From DASVUC01 sp038237225 (lineage in GTDB: Bacteria > Planctomycetota > Phycisphaerae > Tepidisphaerales > Tepidisphaeraceae): a stretch of DNA of 64,000 nt. Shown here piece after piece: positions 35,959 through 44,715 of this stretch. Within the stretch, counting starts at the first letter, position 1. Each line of letters opens with the position of its first letter. Under the pieces are notes generated by a model. It saw only the letters and a program-made list of their open reading frames with translations, made no database searches and had not been told where the DNA came from. The stretch lies in NCBI GenBank assembly GCA_038237225.1, contig JBBRYX010000002.1, positions 310,001 through 374,000 on the forward strand, read 5' to 3'. The translations under genes were made by a program, and so were the position numbers.

Positions 35959-37017
35959 ATGTCGCACCCCCCGCCGCGAATTCCCCGACCGGTGCTGCCG
36001 ATAAGCTTCATCAGCCCATCGTCGCATCAGCGGCGGCCTGGTGTCGTCACCGCACTGGGTGTGATCAGCATCATCGTCGCCATGCTGACGTCCGTCGCCT
36101 GTCTCGTCGTCATCATCTGGTCGTTCGTGATGCTTGCCAGCGCTGTTTCGCGGACAGCGCCCGCCCCCGTGCGGTCCATTCCAATGCAATCTCAAGTCAA
36201 GACCGCTGCCCCGGATTTGCAAGAAGACTCCCTCGACGGTCTCTCAAAAAAGAAGCGCGGCACGGTGCTGCTCGGGCTTATCCGCGCCCGCTCCCTCGCG
36301 CCCCAGCACATGAAGCAGATGGATGCGCTCCTGTCGCGATCCGGTCGGCTGATGTTTCCCAGCGCCGGACAAAACACCGATGCAAAATTCATCCGAAATA
36401 ACGTGACTGAAAGCGGCAGGCTCCCCTCTTCCAAAAACCCCGCCGGCGCCGACGGTCCTACCTTCTACATCATCGGCACCGGGCGAATCGAAATCTACGA
36501 CGATCACGCCGTCTTCCGTCCCACCGGATCCAGCGACGTCGTCAGCGTTCGCGCCAATGAAGTTGACCTGGACCGGGAGAACCAGGCCCCCCCGGTGTTT
36601 TCCGCCCTGCCCCCGAACACTGCAACCGTGAAGGAGGAGAAGTCCCTCGCCGCCTTCCTCCTCTTCGAAGCCCTCGCCGCGGGCGCGCTTGCGATTTATC
36701 TCTTCGTCGCCGGCATCCTCGTCCTGCGAAGCACCCTCGCCAGCCGCAAGCTCCACTGGATATACCTCTGCATCAAGATCCCCCTCGCGCTGCTCGCCAT
36801 CGCCGCCACCGCCCGCCTCTGGTCCGCCTACCGCGAAGCCGCACGCCTGAATCCCACGTCCGATTACGGCGCCGAGAAAGGCATGGCCATGGGTGTCCTC
36901 ATCGCCACCAGCCTGGCGCTTCTCTATCCGATCGCTTTGATGGTGGTGCTGCGGAGCAGGGGGGTAAAGGACTATTACGTGCAGGCGAAAGAAGACGCCT
37001 TGGCGCGAACGCTCTAG
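35959..37017 (+). CDS. Integral membrane protein of unknown function
   Basis: A 352-residue protein with a Pro-rich N-terminus. The first membrane helix is near 35-62 (VVTALGVISIIVAMLTSVA). A soluble region of about 170 residues follows, containing a beta-rich stretch TFYIIGTGRIEIYDDHAVF. Three further helices fill the C-terminal third: LFEALAAGALAIYLFVAG, IYLCIKIPLALLAIAAT and MGVLIATSLALLYPIALMV. The topology suggests a loop outside the membrane that may bind a ligand or partner. I recognise no family. ATG 35959 is the only good start. It converges on infA, and nothing nearby suggests its job. Confidence 0.75.
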   Translation: MSHPPPRIPRPVLPISFISPSSHQRRPGVVTALGVISIIVAMLTSVACLVVIIWSFVMLASAVSRTAPAPVRSIPMQSQVKTAAPDLQEDSLDGLSKKKRGTVLLGLIRARSLAPQHMKQMDALLSRSGRLMFPSAGQNTDAKFIRNNVTESGRLPSSKNPAGADGPTFYIIGTGRIEIYDDHAVFRPTGSSDVVSVRANEVDLDRENQAPPVFSALPPNTATVKEEKSLAAFLLFEALAAGALAIYLFVAGILVLRSTLASRKLHWIYLCIKIPLALLAIAATARLWSAYREAARLNPTSDYGAEKGMAMGVLIATSLALLYPIALMVVLRSRGVKDYYVQAKEDALARTL

Positions 37018-37020
37018 CGC

Positions 37021-37242
37021 TTACTTCTGCCGGAAAACAATCCGCCCCTTGGTCAGATCGTAAGGCGACAACTCCACCTTCACGCGGTCTCCCGGAAGAA
37101 TTCGAATAAAGTGCTTGCGCATTTTGCCGGAGACAATGCCAAGAATCTCCCGGTCGCTCCCATCCAGCTTCAGCTTGAACATGGCGTTGGGCAGCGCCTG
37201 GGAAACAGTCGCTTCAATTTCAATCGGCTCGCTCTTGGCCAC
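37021..37242 (-). CDS. infA: Translation initiation factor IF-1
   Basis: A 73-residue OB-fold protein that occupies the ribosomal A site during initiation. It contains the family pattern VSQALPNAMFKLKLDG, VSGKMRKHFIRILPGDRVKVELSPYDL (in two adjacent parts) and the end KGRIVFRQ. The true start is GTG at 37242, preceded by CGGAG with 8-base spacing. The long open frame upstream to 37338 does not resemble IF-1. Length and order are normal. It stands apart from ribosomal protein genes here, as is frequent in planctomycetes. Confidence 0.95.
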   Translation of the reverse strand: MAKSEPIEIEATVSQALPNAMFKLKLDGSDREILGIVSGKMRKHFIRILPGDRVKVELSPYDLTKGRIVFRQK

Positions 37243-37471
37243 GCAAAAATCTCCGTATAACAAGGGTACTTGGGAGGAACCATGGTAGTCGTTGCCGATG
37301 CCAGGGACAAGGGAACAGAGAACCGAAAAACCACCCAATCACCGATTTCGCCATTTCGCTGACTCCCGGACTCCTCAAACCACTTCCGATTGATCGCATA
37401 GCGCACCCCGCCCGGATATACTGAACTTGATTGGGCAACCCCGCTTACACCGGTTGTCCGGAGCTTCATCC

Positions 37472-37963
37472 ATGACCGAAACCAATCCAGATCCCGCAAG
37501 CGCCGGCACCGACACCTTCCTGCCGGAATCGACCGTCCTTATCGTCGACGACAATGCCCAGAACATCGAGTTGCTCCAGGCCTTCCTCGAATCCATGCCC
37601 CTGCGCATCGTCACTGCCATCGACGGTATCGACGCGCTGGAAAAAGTGGCTGAGCATCACCCCGACCTCATTTTGCTCGATGTGATGATGCCGAGAATGA
37701 GCGGCTTCCAGGTCTGCAAGAATCTCAAGACCGACCCCAAGACCAAAGATATCCAGATCCTGATGGTGACCGCACTCAACGAACTCGGCGACATCGAACA
37801 AGCCAGCGAGTGCGGCACCGACGACTTCGTCAGCAAACCAATCAACAAACTGGAACTCCTCACCCGCGTCAAAAGCCTGCTCAGAGTCCGCCACATGAAT
37901 AGCGAACTCGAACGCGCCCTCACCTACCTGAATGAGATCGAACACGACGACGAAGTGATCTAA
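37472..37963 (+). CDS. Single-domain response regulator
   Basis: A 163-residue protein from ATG 37472, with GGAG 8 bases before it. The receiver fold is clear: the acidic pair Asp26-Asp27 in LIVDDNAQN, the phospho-acceptor Asp70 in LILLDVMMP, Thr100 and Lys122 in FVSKPINK. It has no DNA-binding or enzymatic output domain, only a C-terminal helix of about 30 residues ending in ERALTYLNEIEHDDEVI. Such regulators act by protein contact or as intermediates in a phosphorelay. No kinase is adjacent. The hybrid kinase at 19235-20797 is one candidate partner but only as speculation. Confidence 0.93.
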   Translation: MTETNPDPASAGTDTFLPESTVLIVDDNAQNIELLQAFLESMPLRIVTAIDGIDALEKVAEHHPDLILLDVMMPRMSGFQVCKNLKTDPKTKDIQILMVTALNELGDIEQASECGTDDFVSKPINKLELLTRVKSLLRVRHMNSELERALTYLNEIEHDDEVI

Positions 37964-37971
37964 CCTCCCCC

Positions 37972-38031
37972 GTAGCACGGGCATCCTGACCGTGTTTATT
38001 TCCCTCAACACGGGCAAGATGCCCGTGCTAC
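37972..38031. repeat. REP-like inverted pair, TAGCACGGGCATC subfamily
   Basis: GTAGCACGGGCATCCTGACC and its inverted partner ACGGGCAAGATGCCCGTGC surround a T-rich loop directly after the response regulator gene. The same subfamily occurs at 53874-53933. Confidence 0.9.
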
Positions 38032-38072
38032 AAAATAATTGAACCCGTTCCCGATCGCCCGATTGCCCCCGC

Positions 38073-38603
38073 CTACTGCACCGCCTCCACGCTCTCCACA
38101 TCCATATCAAACACGCTCTGCACCTTCCCCGCTTCCTTCTTCACGTTCACGTGCAGCACGCCCTTCACCTGCACCAGCCCGTACAATGACTCAAATTTCT
38201 TCCCCCCCGTCGCCCGTGAATTCACGAAATGCTGCACCTGAGGCGGCCCGCTGTAACAGCACTTCGCGATCGAATAACACAACTGAAATGCCGTCAAATA
38301 AGGCCCCGCCTCCCGCGTCGGCGCAACCTCCCCCTCCATCACCACCTTCTTCCCATCCAGTTCCCGCCACTTCGCCGGCACATCATTGATCGTCCCATTG
38401 TTCTGATCGAACAAAAACCCGCTCATCGCCTTCAGCTCAATATGCGTATACCCACCCCCCGCATTGCTGATCCCGCCCGTCACCGACTCATGCACAAACT
38501 GATAAACCGGATACCCGATCATCGTCCCGATAATCAGAAAGAAAATCACCATTCGCAAGTTCACCCGCTGCGTCAGTGGAACATGTGTTAACGTCGCTTC
38601 CAT
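38073..38603 (-). CDS. DUF3299-like membrane-anchored protein, second copy
   Basis: A 176-residue protein from ATG 38603; the longer frame upstream runs through a heptamer repeat and is rejected. One membrane helix near 20-35 (MVIFFLIIGTMIGYPVYQF) is followed by an exported OB-like domain: WRELDGKKVVMEGEV, then QLCYSIAKCCYSGPPQVQHF, and a beta-rich end. The paired cysteines and PPQVQH match the neighbouring DUF3299 protein (CCYGQPPQVQH). Both form the end of a four-gene operon with an ABC ATPase and an FtsX-type permease. The Cys-Cys and His of the motif are plausible metal ligands. Its presence as a second copy is unusual for this operon type. Confidence 0.8.
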   Translation of the reverse strand: MEATLTHVPLTQRVNLRMVIFFLIIGTMIGYPVYQFVHESVTGGISNAGGGYTHIELKAMSGFLFDQNNGTINDVPAKWRELDGKKVVMEGEVAPTREAGPYLTAFQLCYSIAKCCYSGPPQVQHFVNSRATGGKKFESLYGLVQVKGVLHVNVKKEAGKVQSVFDMDVESVEAVQ

Positions 38604-38612
38604 AACAAATCT

Positions 38613-38682
38613 CAGTTGCCAGTTGCCAGTTGCCAGCGATCGCCCTGCCTTCACTGGCAACTGGCAACCAATAACTGGCAAC
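38613..38682. repeat. Inverted heptanucleotide arrays (AGTTGCC)n
   Basis: Three units of AGTTGCC at 38614-38636 face inverted units (GGCAACT) at 38653-38682. The arrays sit in the gap between the two DUF3299 genes. Confidence 0.9.
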
Positions 38683-38689
38683 TCTCTCC

Positions 38690-39385
38690 TCATTTCACAG
38701 CCGGCTTCACGCTCCCCACATCCATCTCAAAAATGCTCACGATAAACCCATCTTCCTTCTTCTCTTTCACCGTCAGCGTCCCCTCCACCTGAATCTCATC
38801 CGGATAATAGCTCACCGCCTTCCCCTTCGGCGTCCCACACACAATCGTGTGCTGCACCTGCGGCGGCTGCCCATAGCAGCACGCGAACAAGCTCGGCACC
38901 ATCGCGAACTGCGTGATCTTGTCCGCCTGATCCATCGGGATCATGAACCCCTTGAGCTTGATCTTCATCCCCGTCATCGCCTTCACATCGGATGGAATGT
39001 TCCCACCCTTGTCCGCATCGTAATCAAAATTCCCCAGCTCCTTGATCTCCATCTCCCGCACTTCCCCCGCCTTAGGCGCCTCGTGTTTTTTCCGTTTATC
39101 CCCGCTCGTCGCAACCTCGGTTGATGTCCCCGCAGGCTGCGTCGCCGCGGCAGCAATCTGCGCCTTGCACACCCGAATCTGTTCGTCGATCAGCCCCTTC
39201 TTCGACTCATCCTTCTGCTCCGCCGCCACCTTCTCCAAAAGCGGCAACGCCTCCGAATAGCTCCCCGTATTCAGCGCCGCCACCGCCCGCAACTCCAGCG
39301 CACTCGCGTCTGCAACCGGCCTGGTCGCCGGCACAGCCGTCACGAAAGCCGCCAGCACCATCAACCCTAAGCCTTTGATCCACAT
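38690..39385 (-). CDS. DUF3299 domain exported protein
   Basis: A 231-residue protein. ATG 39385 starts a signal peptide, MWIKGLGLMVLAAFVTAVPA; the upstream frame overlaps a repeat. A short tetratricopeptide-like helix region (ELRAVAALNTGSYSEALPLLEK) and an Ala/Thr-rich linker follow. The C-terminal DUF3299 domain has DVKAMTGMKIKLKGFMIPMD, LFACCYGQPPQVQHTI and the end VSIFEMDVGSVKP. In pseudomonads and other proteobacteria a DUF3299 gene follows an ATPase/FtsX pair in a zinc-controlled operon, and the same order occurs here. I infer a periplasmic metal-related partner of the transporter. Confidence 0.88.
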   Translation of the reverse strand: MWIKGLGLMVLAAFVTAVPATRPVADASALELRAVAALNTGSYSEALPLLEKVAAEQKDESKKGLIDEQIRVCKAQIAAAATQPAGTSTEVATSGDKRKKHEAPKAGEVREMEIKELGNFDYDADKGGNIPSDVKAMTGMKIKLKGFMIPMDQADKITQFAMVPSLFACCYGQPPQVQHTIVCGTPKGKAVSYYPDEIQVEGTLTVKEKKEDGFIVSIFEMDVGSVKPAVK

Positions 39386-39395
39386 GCCTTTGCCT

Positions 39396-39431
39396 TCAAT
39401 CGTCAATGACTCAATCACCCAATCGTCAATC
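39396..39431. repeat. Degenerate heptanucleotide repeat (CAATCGT family)
   Basis: TCAATCGTCAATGACTCAAT and the following CACCCAATCGTCAAT are built of 7-base units. A nearly identical 36-base block is at 45276-45311. Confidence 0.8.
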
Positions 39432-39443
39432 CCATTATACCCT

Positions 39444-40958
39444 CTACCCCCCAACCAGGTTCGTCGCCACCGGAGTCCGGTACGCCTTCATCGCCGGCAC
39501 CAGCCCCGCCAAAACCGAGATCATCACGACCACACCAAGATAAAGCCATTCTTCGCTCCCCACCCTCATCCAATTAATGCGCTCCCCCAGCGTCCGTTGC
39601 GAAAAAACCGAGCCCACCGCTCCCATCAAATGCCCAACCACCAATCCTAGCACCCCGCCCAGCAGCCCGATCAATCCCGCCTCCACGCAGATTAGCGTCA
39701 GAATCTTCCCGCGAGTCGCCCCCAACGCCCGCAGAATGGCAATCTCCCGCAACCGCGCCGACACGGAGTTGTAGATGCTCACCAGGATCCCCACCCCCGC
39801 CACGATCGTCACCAGCAGCGCGATCAAGAGCAGGATCAAGCTAGGCCCCTTCAGAAAGTTCGAAAAGAATTCCCGCATCTGCGCCGCCGGATTCACCGCA
39901 TCCGCCGTCAGCCCATTCTGAATGTTATAGATCAACGTCATCGCCATCGGCGCGCTCCGCCCTTTGATCAAGATCGCACTCAGCCCCCACACATCCTTCG
40001 GCAATTGCAAATCAATCGTGCCATCCTCCTTCACCGTGAAATGATCCTTCTCGTCTCCGCCTTCCTTGTGCCCCGGCTCTCCTCCTTCCCGCAATTTCTT
40101 GATCGCTGCGTTCGCATCGCCTCCTTTGCGAATCGCATCCTGCGCCACCAGCCCCACATCATGTTCCGCAATTGTATAGAAGCTGATCAGCGGGATCAGG
40201 ATCACGCGATCCTGCGCCGTGTGCGTTCGCTTCAAAACGCCCACGACTTTCCACTTCGGTTTATGAATATCCGGCGTCTCCCCCGGCCGCGGCATCCCGT
40301 GCACCGCCTGAAACTCCTCCCCCACTCGCAGCCCCGTTTCCTGCTCCACATCCGCCCCGATCACCGCCTCAAACTTGTTCGAAACAAACATCCGCCCCCG
40401 ATCGATCTCGTAGCGCTTCCCCGGCCGATATTCAAAGTATCCCGATGGATCCACCTCCGCCGCCCCCGCATCGATAAACTTCTTCGCCTCGTCCGCCCCC
40501 AAACCCGCCGTATCCCCCTCGCTGTTCCCGTCCACGTCTTTCAAAAACTTCACATAAGTCAGAGGCTTCCCCTGATCATCGCTATTGAACATCCGATTTG
40601 TCGTCCCCACGATCCGATGATCCCGATAAGAATCCCCCACAGCCACCGGCACCGCGATCTTCACCATCCCCCGATACTGCGGCCCGCGCTGCAACTGCTC
40701 GAACAACGTGTACGGAATATTCCCCTGGCTCGCCCCCATGTGATAAACCGTGTTCAACACCAATTGCAGCGGCGATCCCTTCTTCCCCACGATCACGTCA
40801 TATCCATAATCCGTCTGGCCAAACAGCGCCCCCGCCTCCCGCCGCAGAATCATAATCGCCACCGCCAACGCCACGCCCAAGAGCACCGACAACAGCGTCA
40901 ACCATGTAGACAACGCCCGCTGCCGCATCTGCTTGAGAACCAGTTGGAAAAGATTCAT
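39444..40958 (-). CDS. FtsX/MacB-type ABC transporter permease
   Basis: A 504-residue permease. The start ATG 40958 (MNLFQLVLKQMRQR) is preferred; a GTG at 40979 is possible. A first helix near 20-40 (LSTWLTLLSVLLGVALAVA) is followed by a large MacB-like periplasmic domain of about 300 residues. Three C-terminal helices complete the FtsX core: SLILLLIALLVTIVAGVGIL, LTLICVEAGLIGLLGGVLGLV and YLGVVVMISVLAGLVPA. Proteins of this type use ATP hydrolysis to move or release molecules at the outer face rather than for import. It forms a pair with the ATPase upstream and is followed by two DUF3299 genes. Confidence 0.92.
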   Translation of the reverse strand: MNLFQLVLKQMRQRALSTWLTLLSVLLGVALAVAIMILRREAGALFGQTDYGYDVIVGKKGSPLQLVLNTVYHMGASQGNIPYTLFEQLQRGPQYRGMVKIAVPVAVGDSYRDHRIVGTTNRMFNSDDQGKPLTYVKFLKDVDGNSEGDTAGLGADEAKKFIDAGAAEVDPSGYFEYRPGKRYEIDRGRMFVSNKFEAVIGADVEQETGLRVGEEFQAVHGMPRPGETPDIHKPKWKVVGVLKRTHTAQDRVILIPLISFYTIAEHDVGLVAQDAIRKGGDANAAIKKLREGGEPGHKEGGDEKDHFTVKEDGTIDLQLPKDVWGLSAILIKGRSAPMAMTLIYNIQNGLTADAVNPAAQMREFFSNFLKGPSLILLLIALLVTIVAGVGILVSIYNSVSARLREIAILRALGATRGKILTLICVEAGLIGLLGGVLGLVVGHLMGAVGSVFSQRTLGERINWMRVGSEEWLYLGVVVMISVLAGLVPAMKAYRTPVATNLVGG

Positions 40959-41045
40959 GCGCCATTTCCCAAAAACCACACTCCTCTCCCCGTGAGGGGA
41001 GAGGCGGGGTGAGGGGCGAAATCACCGAACGTGAGAGATGTCATT

Positions 41046-41741
41046 TTACAAAAGGACCTTCCCCGTAGCCGCTCGATTCAACTCCGACAACGACACCACT
41101 CTCCCAAACTTCCCCGTCATCCCCGGATCATGACTCACCAGAATCAGCGAAGCCTTCACCTCACCGCACAACTTCCGAATCAATTCCATCACCTGGTTCG
41201 CATTCCCCACATCCAGCGCCCCCGTCGGCTCATCCGCCAGCACAACCTTCGGTCTGTTCGCCAGCGCCCGCGCCACCGCCACCCGCTGTTGCTGCCCCAC
41301 GCTCAACTTCGCCGGCTTATAATTCAACCGCTCCCCCAACCCCACCTCCCGCAACAAATGCTCCGCCCACGCCGGATCATACTTCCTCCCCGTAAAGCTC
41401 ATCCCCAGCAGCACGTTCTCCAGCGCCGTAAATCCCGGCAACAAATGATGCGTCTGAAAAATATATCCCAGATACCTCCCTCGAAAAACATCCCGCTCCG
41501 CTTCAGACAGTTGCGCCACATCTTTCGTCCCCTCCTCCACCGTAAACAAAATCTTCCCCGAATCCGGCATCAGAATCCCCGCGATCAAATGCAGCAAAGT
41601 CGTTTTCCCCCCGCCGCTCGATCCCACCAGCGCCACCTGCTCCCCGTCTTCAACCCGAAATCTTCCGACATCAATCACCGGCACCACCGACCCATCCGGC
41701 GCCACAAACCGCTTGCGAAGTTGCTGAAGTTCAATGCTCAT
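41046..41741 (-). CDS. ABC transporter ATPase (LolD/MacB type) of the DUF3299 operon
   Basis: A 231-residue ATPase. Walker A is GSSGGGKTT at 40-48, the Q-loop is IFQTHHLLPGF, the signature is the variant LSVGQQQR near 146, and Walker B is VVLADEPTGALD. The LolD-type THHLLPGFTALENV segment links it to permeases of the FtsX class. It is the first gene of the operon ATPase, permease, DUF3299, DUF3299. The operon is separated from the SGNH hydrolase upstream by a strong terminator. No Zur box could be recognised before the start. Confidence 0.93.
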   Translation of the reverse strand: MSIELQQLRKRFVAPDGSVVPVIDVGRFRVEDGEQVALVGSSGGGKTTLLHLIAGILMPDSGKILFTVEEGTKDVAQLSEAERDVFRGRYLGYIFQTHHLLPGFTALENVLLGMSFTGRKYDPAWAEHLLREVGLGERLNYKPAKLSVGQQQRVAVARALANRPKVVLADEPTGALDVGNANQVMELIRKLCGEVKASLILVSHDPGMTGKFGRVVSLSELNRAATGKVLL

Positions 41742-41792
41742 TGCTGCGTTAAGCGGTCCCGCTTGCGGGGCGCGTTGTCGTGCGTACCTAGC

Positions 41793-41822
41793 AAAAAAAA
41801 CGACCGCCCTAACAGCGGTCGC
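41793..41822 (-). terminator. Rho-independent terminator of the SGNH hydrolase gene
   Basis: On the minus strand GCGACCGCTGTTAGGGCGGTCG forms a stem, followed by eight T residues. It isolates the hydrolase from the ABC operon. Confidence 0.93.
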
Positions 41823-41870
41823 CCGTGCGTCTCCTCAATTCCAATGCGCAACCCGCTCAGGAGTTGCGTC

Positions 41871-42656
41871 TCACTCCTTCATCATCTCCTCAAGCTCGCT
41901 CTTGAGCGCATCCGCCCACCGCTGATATCCGTCCTTTGACAGGTGCAGATAGTCCGGCATGACCTCCTTCGTGATCGTCGCATCCGGCTCCAAAAACTTC
42001 TCCTTGATATCCATGAACTTGATCGTCTTCCCCCCATCATCCAGTTTGCCGATCCGCTCATTGATCTTCGCGATCTTCTCCCGCGCAATCTTCACATTCG
42101 GTTCCGCCGGATCTTTCCCACGCGGAAAAATCCCCAGCAGCAGCACCTTCGCCCCCGTCTTCTGCCGAGTCGTCTGAACAATCTTCTCGATCCCTTCCGC
42201 GATCATGTCCGGCTTATCCGATGAAAGGTTGTTCGTCCCGATCATGATCACCGCAACCTTCGGCTTGATGCCTTCCAGCTCCCCATTCTCGATCCTCCAA
42301 AGCACGTGCTGCGTCCGATCCCCTCCAATCCCGAAATTCGCCGGCTTGTACTGCCCAAACGCCGCTTCCCAAATCTCCTTCGGCTTCTCCCATCCCTGCG
42401 TGATCGAATCCCCAAGAAACAGCAGCCCAACATCCCCTTTCTTCGCGCGCTCCAGATACTGCGCATGCCGCTTCATGAATCCCGCATCGGGATCCCCGTT
42501 CTTCCCCAGCTTCGCCGCAGCCACCGTCGGATCTGCCAGGTCCGCCCGATTGTTCTGCACCGGCGCGCTCGCCGGCGCAGGCGCGGGCGTCGCCGCCTGC
42601 CCCCGCACAAATCCCACGCCCAGCACCACACCCAAAACCACGATCCACTTCGTCAT
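41871..42656 (-). CDS. Exported SGNH/GDSL hydrolase (esterase/acetylhydrolase-like)
   Basis: A 261-residue protein. GGAG lies 5 bases before ATG 42656, which begins a signal peptide (MTKWIVVLGVVLGVGFVRG), followed by an Ala/Pro linker. The SGNH blocks are all present: the nucleophile Ser in LLFLGDSITQGW, Gly in FGIGGDRTQHV, Asn in VIMIGTNN, and the Asp-x-x-His pair in DYLHLSKDG. The layout matches the platelet-activating-factor acetylhydrolase-like branch common in planctomycetes, which removes acyl groups from polysaccharides or lipids. The exact substrate is unknown. It is a single gene with its own terminator and is preceded by a REP copy. Confidence 0.92.
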   Translation of the reverse strand: MTKWIVVLGVVLGVGFVRGQAATPAPAPASAPVQNNRADLADPTVAAAKLGKNGDPDAGFMKRHAQYLERAKKGDVGLLFLGDSITQGWEKPKEIWEAAFGQYKPANFGIGGDRTQHVLWRIENGELEGIKPKVAVIMIGTNNLSSDKPDMIAEGIEKIVQTTRQKTGAKVLLLGIFPRGKDPAEPNVKIAREKIAKINERIGKLDDGGKTIKFMDIKEKFLEPDATITKEVMPDYLHLSKDGYQRWADALKSELEEMMKE

Positions 42657-42674
42657 CATGTCTCCTTCTTTCAC

Positions 42675-42697
42675 GTAGCATGGGCGTCTCGCCCATG
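42675..42697. repeat. Single REP-like element, TAGCATGGGCG subfamily
   Basis: GTAGCATGGGCGTCTCGCCC followed by ATG is one arm of the pair seen at 11581-11638. It lies between the ABC-F gene and the SGNH hydrolase gene. Confidence 0.88.
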
Positions 42698-42701
42698 TCT
42701 T

Positions 42702-44639
42702 CTACTCCGAAGTCCTCGCAAAGTATTCCTCTTCTAACTGCTTCAGCTTCCCCTGCAAATCCTCATATTCCTTCTGAAGCTTTTTACCCTTCCCCGCATC
42801 CTTAAACGACCCGGCGCTCCCAAACGCCGCCTGACACTCCGACAGCGCCACCTCCGTCCGCGTAATCTCTTTCTCCAACTCCTTCATCCCCATTTTCCCG
42901 AACGGCCGAAGATACGGATTATCCTTGCTCGACTTGTTCTGCGCTTGCTTCTCCGATCGCGCAGGCGGCGGTGGGGGAGGCGCCTTCCCCCGATTGTCTT
43001 TTTTCTTCCCCTCACTCTCCCGCCGCGCCTTCTCGATCTCCCTCTGCTTCCCAACCCACGCCGAATAATTCCCATCGAAATCCGCCATCCCCGGCGGATT
43101 CAAAACCATCAGCCGCCCGATCGTCTTATCCAGAAAATACCGATCGTGACTGACGCAAACAATCGTCCCATCAAAGTTTCTCAGCGCCCCCTCCAGCGCC
43201 TCGCAAGATGCAATATCCAAATGATTCGTAGGCTCATCCAGCACCAGCACGTTCGGCTTATCCAGGAGCAACTCCACCAGCCGAACCCGCGCCCGCTCCC
43301 CGCCCGAAAGCATCCCCATCTGCTTGTCCGTATCCACCCCCCGAAACAGCATCATCCCCAGCAGGTCCTTAATCTCCTGCGGCTTCTGCGTCCTCCCCTC
43401 GCTCGCCTGCTCAAACACCGTCTTGTCGTCATCAAACTGATCCAGCCGCTGATCGTAATACCCAATCTTCAGATTCGCTCCCCAGCGAAGCTCTCCCCGA
43501 TCCGCCTGCTCCTCCCCCAGCAGCACCTTCAGCATCGTCGTCTTTCCCGATCCGTTCGGCCCAATAATCCCAATCCGCTCCCCGCGCTTCACTTCAAACT
43601 TCAACTCCCTCCAAAGCTCATTCTCTCCATACCGCTTCGATAGCTCTTTCACCGATAACACCCGATCCCCCGCGCGCTGATCGGTCGACAGCCGCAGGTT
43701 GATCTCCTTCTGATTCTCCACGCGCGAGATCATCTGATCGCTCACCAGCAACCGCTCGAGCCGCTTCTCCCGCCCCTTCGCTTCTTTGGATCGCTGCCCC
43801 GCGCCGAACCGCCGGATGAATTCCTTCTGCTTGTCGATGTCCTTCTGCTGCTCTTCGTATTGCCGCTGCTGCGTCAGCTCGAGCAATTCTCGCTGCTCGA
43901 CAAACGCCGAGTAATTCCCCGGAAAGCTCTTAATCTTCGCCTGTGTCAGCCACACGATCCGAGTCGTCAGCCGATCCAGCAGAAACCGATCGTGACTGAT
44001 CAGCACCACCGCCCCCTTGAACGACTCCAGGTAATCCTCCAGCCACTCGATCGCCGCCAGATCCAGGTGATTCGTCGGCTCATCCAGCAAGAGCAGTTCC
44101 GGCTCCGCGATCAAAATCTTCGCCAGCGCCAGCCGCGACCGCTGCCCACCAGACAGTGTGGTAATCTTCTGCTCCCACAGAATTCGTGGCAGCCCCACCC
44201 CCAGCAGCGTCGCCTCCACCCGATGATGCCAGACGTATCCGCCCCCCAGATCAAAGTCGTGCTGCACATCCTGATACTTCGCCAGCACCTTCTCCAGCTC
44301 ATCCCCCTCCTTCTCCCCCATCAGATGTTCGAGATCCCGCATCTTGTGCGCCAGCGTATGCAGATCCGCAAACGCCATCTCCGCCTCATCAATCAGCGTC
44401 TCTTCGGTGAAGACCGGATCCTGCTTCAGGTATCCCACCCGCACCCCGTCGCTGACCGATACCGCCCCCGCCTCCGCACCCGCCTCCCCGACCAGCAGCT
44501 TAAACAACGTCGTCTTCCCCGACCCATTCGCCCCGATAAACCCAATCCGCTCCCCCTTCTCCACGTTGAAGTTCAGGTGATCGAACAAGATCCTCTGCCC
44601 GAAGGACTTCTCAATATTCTGTAAAGCGGCAATCGACAT
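42702..44639 (-). CDS. ABC-F family ATPase (Uup-like)
   Basis: A soluble tandem-ATPase of 645 residues from ATG 44639. Domain 1 has Walker A GANGSGKTT and signature LSGGQRSR; domain 2 has GPNGSGKTT and LSGGERAR. The inter-domain linker is long, charged and helical (QQRQYEEQQKDIDKQKEF). The C-terminal extension, after a Pro-rich patch, is a coiled coil (KLQKEYEDLQGKLKQLEEEY) as in Uup, which binds nucleic acid. ABC-F proteins act on the ribosome or on branched DNA and do not transport. No resistance gene context is seen, so a housekeeping translation or DNA role is likely. Confidence 0.93.
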   Translation of the reverse strand: MSIAALQNIEKSFGQRILFDHLNFNVEKGERIGFIGANGSGKTTLFKLLVGEAGAEAGAVSVSDGVRVGYLKQDPVFTEETLIDEAEMAFADLHTLAHKMRDLEHLMGEKEGDELEKVLAKYQDVQHDFDLGGGYVWHHRVEATLLGVGLPRILWEQKITTLSGGQRSRLALAKILIAEPELLLLDEPTNHLDLAAIEWLEDYLESFKGAVVLISHDRFLLDRLTTRIVWLTQAKIKSFPGNYSAFVEQRELLELTQQRQYEEQQKDIDKQKEFIRRFGAGQRSKEAKGREKRLERLLVSDQMISRVENQKEINLRLSTDQRAGDRVLSVKELSKRYGENELWRELKFEVKRGERIGIIGPNGSGKTTMLKVLLGEEQADRGELRWGANLKIGYYDQRLDQFDDDKTVFEQASEGRTQKPQEIKDLLGMMLFRGVDTDKQMGMLSGGERARVRLVELLLDKPNVLVLDEPTNHLDIASCEALEGALRNFDGTIVCVSHDRYFLDKTIGRLMVLNPPGMADFDGNYSAWVGKQREIEKARRESEGKKKDNRGKAPPPPPPARSEKQAQNKSSKDNPYLRPFGKMGMKELEKEITRTEVALSECQAAFGSAGSFKDAGKGKKLQKEYEDLQGKLKQLEEEYFARTSE

Positions 44640-44715
44640 CGTCTGCAAGTGTAGCCGCTGGCACCAATCTTCGCCCGCTGCCTCCGGCCTCTCGCTCTTT
44701 CGGGACAGACAAGCG

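Noticed and set aside
37243..37338. N-terminal extension of IF-1
   Set aside because: The extension is not conserved in IF-1, whose length is about 72 residues, and GTG 37242 has a good ribosome binding site.
40980..41020. CCCTCTCCCC-type palindrome upstream of the permease start
   Set aside because: It resembles an intergenic repeat also seen near 53780. It lacks a T-run and lies inside an operon, so I do not call it a terminator.
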